DNA of 64,000 nt from Ailanthus altissimus (lineage: Eukaryota > Streptophyta > Magnoliopsida > Sapindales > Simaroubaceae). The notes beneath the pieces were generated by a model that had not been told where the DNA came from, searched no databases, and saw nothing but the letters and a program-made list of their open reading frames with translations. Shown here one piece after another: positions 56,314-64,000 of this stretch. The DNA lies in assembly GCA_946807835.1 (NCBI GenBank), contig OX327704.1:1860001-1924000 (forward strand), in the 5' to 3' direction. The number at the start of each line of letters is the position of its first letter. Positions within the stretch are counted from its first letter, which is position 1. The translations under genes and the position numbers were made by a program.

Positions 56314-57529
56314 CAAGTTGTATATTAAATCATAAAAGCCTAAATATGGACCACTTTGTGTATGAACCACAAGCAATGTAATCACATTTTCATTGGTTTT
56401 TTATTTTTTTGTTTTTCAAAATAGACAAGCTAACAAAGTCAATTATAATCTTATTGAAGCAAGAAGCTAGTGCTCATTTAAACGTGGCCATCAAAGTCTC
56501 AAATAAGTTGATGAGCCCATGTGAATATCGGTTGAAATGTCACATAATGCAAATTATGAATAGCAATATTATTGTATGTGCTGTTATTATTATTTTTAAT
56601 TCTCTATTTAGAAAATTTTGGTCCTCTCAAGTCTCAATATAAGTAGGAGGAGAGTTCTCTTCACACCTTATCCTATTGAGAGAGAAAAAGAAAAAAAAAG
56701 GAAAAGAGCTTGACATTCAAAACCAACTTGTCGCAGTTCTAGCTAGCAGTTGGTTATATGTGTGATAAATTGTTGCAGAGTTAGAACTTGCATAAGAGAA
56801 AAAGAGGAAAACGATTTGATGGATGGCACATAACCAACTTGTTCATCTTATCTTTGTATAATGGTTCTTGTGGTTCTAAATGACTCTCTAGTCCTATAAA
56901 TAAATAAATATAATACAGAATCGCATATATCTAAAAACTTGACTATATAGCAAGTGATTGCTTACTAGAGCAATATATAGTATAATTTTTTACTACAAAC
57001 TCTAATGTTTTTCCCTTTTATAATATAGCCAAGTTATTGTTATACATTTTTTAATTTGTATGTTATATTTTAAGATGAAAAAAATAAAAATAATAATAAT
57101 AATAGTCTAGTAAAAATATATTTTATAAAGTTAGAACACAGTTTCTATCTTAAAAGATTGTGGCATTTCACATGCCACTTATTAATTAGTATAGTACAAT
57201 TATGTCAATAACAACTTTATACATATGTCATTAATGGTTGACATATTAACTAAGATACAAAATTTATATTTTAACTTTAAAAATTTAGTATTATTGATAA
57301 TTAAAAAAAATTAAAAGACCATATAGTGCTATAAAAATATTATTACTTTAAATTTTTTTATAATATATATCAATTTTGTTTAATGTTATGCTTTTATAGT
57401 TGAGATATAAAGTTTGTATCTTAGTTGTTATAGCATTTGACTTACTTTGTATCCCAACTATTATAATATTTCCTCCACAAATAAAAAAATAATAGCCTCA
57501 TATATAAGAAATAATTACTCTCAATAACT
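56311..57529. other. intergenic DNA
   Basis: No gene recognised. The open frame 56409-56642 has no known motif. There is a moderately complex stretch at 56640-56880. Confidence 0.45.
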
Positions 57530-57670
57530 GCTCTTATAAACAGAGGAATAATAGCCCTCACAAGAGGAGAAAATAAAATACACCAACTTGACATTTGTTA
57601 GAACTCATACCTCGACCAAGGCCAATGAGATGCATATGACTTGCCACTGGGGCAAATGCTCAAGTACTCT
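57530..57670 (-). mobile_element. SINE-like element, copy 3
   Basis: On the minus strand an A-box-like TTTGCCCCAGTGGCAAG (57640-57656) and a B-box-like TGGTCGAGGTATGAG (57606-57620) are spaced as in a tRNA-derived head. They are followed by TTCTAACAAATGTCAAG and CTCTTGTGAGGGCTATTATT, the sequence shared with copies 1 and 2. Confidence 0.5.
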
Positions 57671-58081
57671 AACATATCAATTATTGATTGATACTTTATT
57701 AATAAGAAGTAGAAAGTCAATAATTAGACACTGACCGGTGACATATTATTTGAAATATAAAATTTGTATTCTAACTATATATGTGTAATATTATTCATCA
57801 ATTTTTAAATGCCATCTTTATTACTAATTTGAATAAAATTAGGAGATAAAAATTAGTATTAAGTTAGTGATATTTTTCATCCCATCAATTTTGTTTTTTT
57901 AAAAAAATGTTATCTTTGGGATTAACATAAAATGTTTTATTACAAACTGTTTGGTAATTTTTCCTTCATTAACTACTAACTCTATAATAATAAATAAAAA
58001 AACTATTAATTGAAATCACTATGTTTTCTTTTGGATAAGTATTCTAAATAGAAGAGAAAGTTCAAGTTATTTTTTGTTGGA

Positions 58082-58254
58082 TAATGTTAGGCATTTTAAA
58101 ATATATTTTAAATTATATTTTTAAAATAATGTGTCAAGTAGTCATTGAATGTAATAAATAATTTTAAAATTTATACTATTTCTCAATCTAATAATTACTT
58201 GACATATCACTTTTTAGATATAATATAATATGCAATTTGAAATGTCTAATATTA
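58082..58254. mobile_element. fold-back MITE-like element, family 1, copy 3
   Basis: The ends TAATGTTAGGCATTTTAAAA and, reverse-complemented from the right, TAATATTAGACATTTCAAAT, with interior TGTCAAGTAGTCATTGAAT, form a full-length imperfect hairpin. Confidence 0.7.
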
Positions 58255-58356
58255 CTATTTTTTAATCGTGCCAATAATGTTACGCTTACAAAATTCTATC
58301 TTATTTTTATTTGATTTAAAATTTGTTTTAAAATTATCAATAATTACAATAAAGAG

Positions 58357-58444
58357 TAATACTATATTTTAAAATTATATCTCAAAATTTTGATTATTAA
58401 ATTAAGGGTGTCAAATAAAAATATTAATTAGATGTCTAGCATTA
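58357..58444. mobile_element. fold-back MITE-like element, family 1, copy 4 (deleted)
   Basis: TAATACTATATTTTAAAATT on the left and TAGATGTCTAGCATTA on the right, with GGGTGTCAAATAAAAATATT inside. About half the usual length, so one arm is partly lost. Confidence 0.55.
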
Positions 58445-61400
58445 TTCTACAATAAATTAAACGCAACACAATTACTCCATCATTTAAACACAATAAATGT
58501 ACTTCAAATTTTTCTTAAATGATATCAAGACATCGAAATTCTGGTTTGGTGTACATTTTATTTATTTATTTTTTCTTAGCAAGTAAGGTTGTGTAAGAAT
58601 AAATAAAACAATAAATAATGAATCTACCTTCAAAACCAACATTTGATAAATTACATGGGTCAACTTTCAAGACTTTTCAAGGGACCAAATAAAGGTGGAC
58701 ACTTGCTTTACATTTATTAGTGAGATTACAAATGTAAAATAGTCCTCCCCACACTTGATCCCATTACAATAACAATTTTAAATTTTTATTAAATAATACT
58801 ACACTTATGAACTATTTCATTCAAATTCATTCATACAAATGTAATAACAATTTTAAATTTTTAATAAATAATACTAGACATACAAATTATTTCATTCAAA
58901 CTCATTCGTAGAAATTGACAAATTATTTCATTCAAACTCATTCATATAAATTGACGTGGTGTGTGTGTAATGTGATATGATTGGATGTGTGATTTAATTT
59001 TTACTCATTTCATTAAGTTATTAAAGTTATCCACTTAATTATGTTCTGCCACATCATCAACTTATATGAATGAGTTTGTATAAATATTTTATAATAATAT
59101 TATGTTTATATGATTTAAATTAAAATTTTGTACTTAGATTAATATAATATTTGATGTGTTAATTATTAATTGATGTTATATAATTATTATATTAATAAAA
59201 ATTAAAAAGTCAATAATTACCTTCATGATAGTCAATAATTAATAATATATTTTCATTGAGATACAAAATTTGTATCACAATTTTGTAAGTGTGATTATAC
59301 TAAATATTTTATATATGTAATACTACTCATTTTTAATACCCTCTAACTAATTTTATCAATTAAATAATTTAATAATACTATGCTTATAAAATTAAGATAC
59401 AAATTAACAATCTTACGCTTAAACAATTTTACAAGTGTCACCAACCACGTGTTTGATTTTAATTTTTATTAATATAGTAATTTTATAATATTAATTAATA
59501 ATTAATATATCAAATATTACATTAATTAAAATATAAAATTTATATTTTAAATATTTGCTCATAAAATTATTATAATCGAAATATAAATTTTATATTTTAA
59601 ATATGTAAAAGTATAAGATTATTTTAATCAAATTGACTACACTGATATGTAATACTACTCCAAGTTTCACTATTTTTGTTAAAACAAAAGTTGTAACGTA
59701 GTATGATTAATTCTAAGACAGCTCATATATTTTTTTTATCTACTTTATAACATCAACATCTTATAAAAGTTTGTGCATATCGTTATCATTACCAAAATTT
59801 TAATTTTAATTTTTTATCTACTATTCCGCATATGAATTCATGTCTTATCAAAGGATATTAGGGTGCCAACAATACCAAGTGATTTAAACAAAAAAAAAGA
59901 AAAAAGAAAAAACCTGTTGGTGACATAAAACTTTACATAATATATGAACTTTTTCTCGTGAATTATTTTTTAACGAAGATCCAAAATTTTTTTGGCACAA
60001 GATCAATTTTAAGATTTTTTTTGCCTCAATTGATTTCAGATCATTGGTCCTGGAGAAATGTTTTTGTTCCTACTACCTAGTCTTATCATCTTTCAATACT
60101 TTTATTGAAAGGTCATTATCATCCCATCAATTTAATGTAAATAAATTTCCAATAATTAAAGATGGCTTTCTATTTATTTTTTTAAGACAAATATGACAGA
60201 GACATCATATTAATTTCTTCTCAATTGTTCTATGAACCTATCTATTCAAATAATGATCCAACTAAAATTGAAAAGGAAAGGAATATTAACACTGTCATTT
60301 GAGGTTGGCATAAATTATATGGCTGTGTTGGTTTTAATTATATTGTCACCTATCTTATTTAATTAAAAACATAAAAATTTCCTTAATTTTTAAAAATATT
60401 TTAATTATTTTTATAATAAAATTACAATGGCACATTTTTTGTATTTTTAATTAAGTAGAGAGAGTGGAAATATAAATAAAACTAAAATTACCATCAAATT
60501 GTAATTTGTACCAACCTAAGGGGGTGACAGTGTTAATATCCCTAAAAAGAAATAATAATAATAATAATAAGATGGTATTACAAATGAAATAAGGCGGTTG
60601 TTCAACATGAAATAAAAATATTTAAATTAAAATTTAAAAAGTGTTGTATTATTTATTTTAATATTATAAAAAATTATTTACTAATATAAATTTTTACTAA
60701 AAGTAAATGTTATTACACATTAAATAAAGAATTTTTAATATAAATTTGGGAACATTCATCACCCTCTATCAATACATTTTTAATAAGGCCCAATTATGTA
60801 AAGAGCCTATATCCTTTGCCCAACGAAGAGAAACATAAATTAAACCCGAGTCATAATTGTTAATACTAGTAGGCTCTTTACACAATTGTTAAAACATATC
60901 TACTAGTAGGCTCTTTACACAATTGTTGTAAACAATTGTTAATACATTCATGACCCCAAAGCTAAGACTCAATATCCCATGTAACTAGGTTAATAGAGAA
61001 ACATAAATTCATAAGCATTATTCAACCCGAGTCATTTTAAAATTAAAATGCTTAATTACTTACCTATTAAGATAAATAATTAGCTTAGTAGAGTATTATT
61101 CAAAATAAAATAACGTTAAATACATTTTTTTTATATTAAAAGTTAATTTTATTAATTATCTAAAAGATAAGTCTTCAAAAGAAAAGAATTTTAGAAGGAT
61201 TAAGAGTCAAATAGAATAGTTAACCCAAAAACAAACTCCAAACACTATAACAGATACTCTTACATGTTATTTTGATCATTCATTGACCTATACTTAACTA
61301 CGCACCATTGATTAGTCCATCTTGTTTTTCAATCCTCATAATTCCTATATGTTTTTCAATCCTCATTATTAATCAAGAAACATATTAAAAAACTTTGAAA

Positions 61401-61530
61401 ACTTCAAAGAGTCAAGTTCTCTCAAACCCTAAGAATAGAGTTTCTTATGGCTTGAAATCTTTACCTTTATTCATATGCAAAAACTACCATAGATTGAATC
61501 AAAATATCTTAAATAGTTCCATAATACCTA
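58445..61530. other. AT-rich intergenic DNA
   Basis: No gene recognised. It includes family-2-like fold-back sequences (about 59095-59305 and 59370-59640), an (AAT)n run at 60553-60571, repeats of attatttcattcaaactcattc at 58815-58960, and a duplicated TACTAGTAGGCTCTTTACAC unit (60864 and 60901). Confidence 0.5.
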
Positions 61531-61534
61531 CAAT

Positions 61535-62480
61535 TATAGTTAAGGCAACGTAAGAGAGGGGATGAATTAGATAATTGAAAATTAATGCACAAATAAAATT
61601 AATTTATTATAAATAATGAATTGATAAATAACACACAATAATTGCAATAAAGAAAGAGAGAGTTACGAGAGAAAAACCCCAAATGCTTACGTGGTTCAAT
61701 CTCTACATGACTTATATCCATGACCCTAATTAAATGCAATAAGATTTCTACTAGTAATGCTTCAAACTCAAGTGATTTAACAAACTTAAGGGTGTTAATC
61801 AACCTGACAACTAAAACTTTCTCACAACAAATAAAACGAGAATAATAAAAAGTAAATAAACTCATTAAAGAGTAGATATACAAATAAAATCTTAAGATGT
61901 GTATATAATATTGAGCAATTTAAGAGCTTAGATTACTTTTAATAAAGATGAGTAAGTTTACGTATTTTGGAAACTCGGTAAACCTTTTTTAAGCGAAAAT
62001 GACCTCTTTATATAAAAAATTATAAAAAATAACCATTAATATCCATTTGAAAAAAAAAATACTAAACTACAGAGCTGATTTAGCAATGACAAACTGCATA
62101 GTTATTTGTCCATTTTAAAAAATATGATTTGTGGGTGTCCAAAATTGCATGAGTGGTTCATTAACCGGTTGTTAAACCACACAGCCAACGAAGCAGTTTA
62201 AAACCATTAAACTGCTTGAGTTTAAATTGTCGGACAGGTTTGTCTTGGGAAAAAAAAATTTCAAACTATTTTACAAGTTTCGGTTTCATGAAATTTGTCC
62301 ATTTTTTGTAGTAAAATCTTGTGAAAAATTTTAAAATTATTTTAAAAGTTTCAGTTTCATGAAATTTGTCACTTTCCTAGTAAAACATATTTTCAAGAGT
62401 TAAAAATAGTTGGAAAAATATTTTATATTTTACCAAATTAAAATAGTTCTCAAATGTAAAGAAATTTCACACATCAATAC
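61535..62480 (-). mobile_element. Copia-type LTR (candidate, borders uncertain)
   Basis: On the minus strand a TATA box (TTTATATAAAGAGG) near 62010-62025 is followed downstream by ATTGAACCACGTAAGCATTT and GGTTTTTCTCTCGTAACTCT. This is the 'GAACCACGTAAA...TCTCTC' R/U5 pattern of Copia LTRs. The upstream part (62150-62220) has an AACCGGTTGTTAAACC-type stretch often seen in such LTRs. Near 61520-61535 TTGTAGGTATTATGG may be a degraded primer site. The open frame 61599-61883 lies inside and is not a gene. Confidence 0.42.
62259..62400. repeat. 71-bp tandem duplication
   Basis: TTTTACAAGTTTCGGTTTCA and TTTTAAAAGTTTCAGTTTCA, each followed by TGAAATTTGTC and then AGTAAAA, recur 71 bp apart inside the candidate LTR. 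Confidence 0.75.
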
Positions 62481-62628
62481 AAGTTATGAAATAAACCATA
62501 TTTAATTACTCCAATGTTTGTCTTGATATTCAATTGATCTCCATGAAGTCTAGTATCACTTGATTTCTTCTTCCATAGACAATTCATTCAAAACAACTTG
62601 TGAGAATTTCAAATAATAATAATGAATA

Positions 62629-62918
62629 GGAAAAAGACATTTAAACTTCTAATATTTTAGAAAAGAGACATATAGACATCAATGGTTTCAAAAATTCTAT
62701 CGACACCCTTGTCAAATAATAGTTTTTGTCTATTTTAACGGATAAAAAAATATCTAGACCTCAAAGATTTTAAGAAAAGGGACATGTATACCACTTTTTG
62801 TCTTTAAAATAAATTGAAACTATTGTTTGATATGGATATCGATGAAATCTTTGAAACTATTAGAGTCTGCATGTTTATTTTTTAAAATATTAGGGGTTTA
62901 GATGTCATTTTTTTTAAT
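62629..62918. mobile_element. fold-back element with about 100-bp inverted repeats
   Basis: The left arm contains AAAAAGACATTTAAACTTCT, AATATTTTAGAAAAGAGACA and ATGGTTTCAAAAATTCTATC. The reverse-complemented right arm gives AAAAATGACATCTAAACCCC, AATATTTTAAAAAATAAACA and ATAGTTTCAAAGATTTCATC. No coding. Confidence 0.7.
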
Positions 62919-63706
62919 GAACACTATAACATTAAAAAAAATTTGTTATCATCAAAATTAAAGTTAGTATGACTATATAAGTCAACAATACCCTTCTTAT
63001 CTCGTTTCTCCACTCATTATTATTCAAACTCGAGTCCTACAATTGTTACAGCTTAAGACCAGATTATTTGGTTAAAAGGATTGAAGACAAAGATTACTGA
63101 AGCAAATTCGCAACGCTAGCCCCTTGGACTTTAGGAAATCTTAAAGGTGTAGTTGGCTATACTCTCGAACTCAATAGATGTGAAGATGTTGAGACCCATT
63201 AAGCAAGCCCAAGTTGTCTCAATTCTTAGGTTTGAAACATCACATCAAAATCACTATAGCCAGTGATATTCTACCTCAACAGAGATAAAATGATGTTTTA
63301 TGTATTTCTCATCAAATGTATTTCTCACCAATCTAATGAAATCTTTTCTCAACTAAAAAATCTCGTACTAGAGTTGGCTTGATGGTATGAGGGTAGCAGC
63401 AAACCAAGTGCTATATAGATAATCTCATAGGAAAAACGTAAGGAGGAGAATATTATTATTGATAGCTTGAAAAACAATAAAGATTATAAGCCTATTTACA
63501 AAGGATTAATTTTCTTTGGCAAAGCTTTAAGGATATTCTCCTTTTCCTTGGAAGTGTAGAAACCTCAACATCAATATAAGCCTTTCCAACTTTAATATCT
63601 TGACAAATGAACTCAATAGAAAGCTTATTTGTTGCTAACAGAATTATGGTGTAATCGACTTCCTTAAAGCTTTGTTCTTTTTCCATTTGAATTACAACTC
63701 AATTCG
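62919..63706. other. intergenic DNA
   Basis: No gene recognised. The minus-strand frame 63492-63686 has no familiar motif. Confidence 0.4.
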
Positions 63707-63971
63707 TGAAGCTAATTTAATGACTTAAAAATAATATTGGGTGAACTAGAAATATGAGTTCAGGAGAGTATTCTATCACTTGTATATTAACTTTAGTAAT
63801 GCAGTAGTATTTATACATGAATATTCACTAGCTTATCTATTGAAGCTATTACAGGATAAGGTAATTTAAATAGGATCATTATCTTCAAGGAGTGTTGCCT
63901 TATCCTAATCACAGTTTGAATTCGAACTTTGTTTCATCTCTAACTTATCTCTTATCCTCATATCTCTAACA
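63707..63971 (-). mobile_element. 3' LTR of a Copia-type element running off the window
   Basis: On the minus strand the LTR starts TGTTAGAGATATGAGG at 63971 and is preceded by a polypurine tract (GAGGGGGTA, 63972-63980). This is the standard Copia CTTGAGGGGGTATGTTAGAG junction. A TATA box (TATAAATA, minus strand) is at 63808-63815. The outer border near 63707 is a guess from a TG. The internal region lies beyond base 64000. Confidence 0.6.
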
Positions 63972-64000
63972 TACCCCCTCAAGCTGGATAGTGAAGTATG
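63972..64000 (-). other. polypurine tract and 3' internal edge of Copia element
   Basis: On the minus strand ATCCAGCTTGAGGGGGTA leads into the LTR, as expected for the 3' end of a Copia internal region. It is cut by the window end. Confidence 0.65.

Noticed and set aside
63370..63410. Possible tRNA-like A box (TGGCTTGATGGTATGAGGG)
   Set aside because: No B box at proper spacing and no cloverleaf could be drawn.

Overview
The window is AT-rich nuclear DNA of a flowering plant, most likely a core eudicot. It carries plant-type LTR retrotransposons (Tat/Ogre and Athila-like Ty3/Gypsy, Tork- and Ale-like Ty1/Copia), L1-type LINEs, SINE-like and fold-back elements, and the remains of one B-class MADS-box gene with a euAP3-type C-terminus. 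I found no intact protein-coding gene, no rRNA or tRNA gene and no CRISPR array. Almost every open frame is a chance frame or a broken piece of a transposon.

Layout. 1-19743: a decayed Tat/Ogre-type Gypsy element on the minus strand (5' LTR 19173-19743, gag, protease, RT, RNase H, second RNase H, integrase). A plant-mobile-domain-like antisense frame (about 231-5554, plus strand) converges on its pol. The element is split by three copies of one roughly 2-kb LTR family (1218-3205, 7230-12127, 13228-15532). One of these copies was itself split by an Athila-like element (7360-10440). Target-site duplications give the order of events. 19744-36165: AT-rich intergenic DNA with fold-back elements, a short LTR element with a GC-rich core (21967-23580), two LINE pieces, a region of imperfect palindromic repeats (21393-21610) and a SINE-like family whose first copy has an amplified body (30440-31505).

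36166-49600: Copia remains. These are a solo LTR, a Tork-like element with LTR-internal-LTR-leader order, and an Ale-like element (about 39830-49600). The Ale-like element was invaded by a minus-strand Tork-like element (about 42545-48896), which carries an inverted RT/RNase H junction and another copy of the 2-kb LTR. 49601-51500: a hAT-like element and a GC-rich island of unknown nature.

52270-54267: an APETALA3 (euAP3) pseudogene. Exons 1, 2, 5, 6 and 7 are recognisable at the lengths I recall for the family. Intron 1 has shrunk to 10 nt, exons 3-4 are missing, and there are two premature stops. 54268-64000: AT-rich intergenic DNA with microsatellites, a 162-bp tandem duplication, fold-back elements, a SINE-like copy and two minus-strand Copia LTRs, the second cut by the window edge.

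All family assignments come from reading translated motifs by eye. No database search or alignment program was run.
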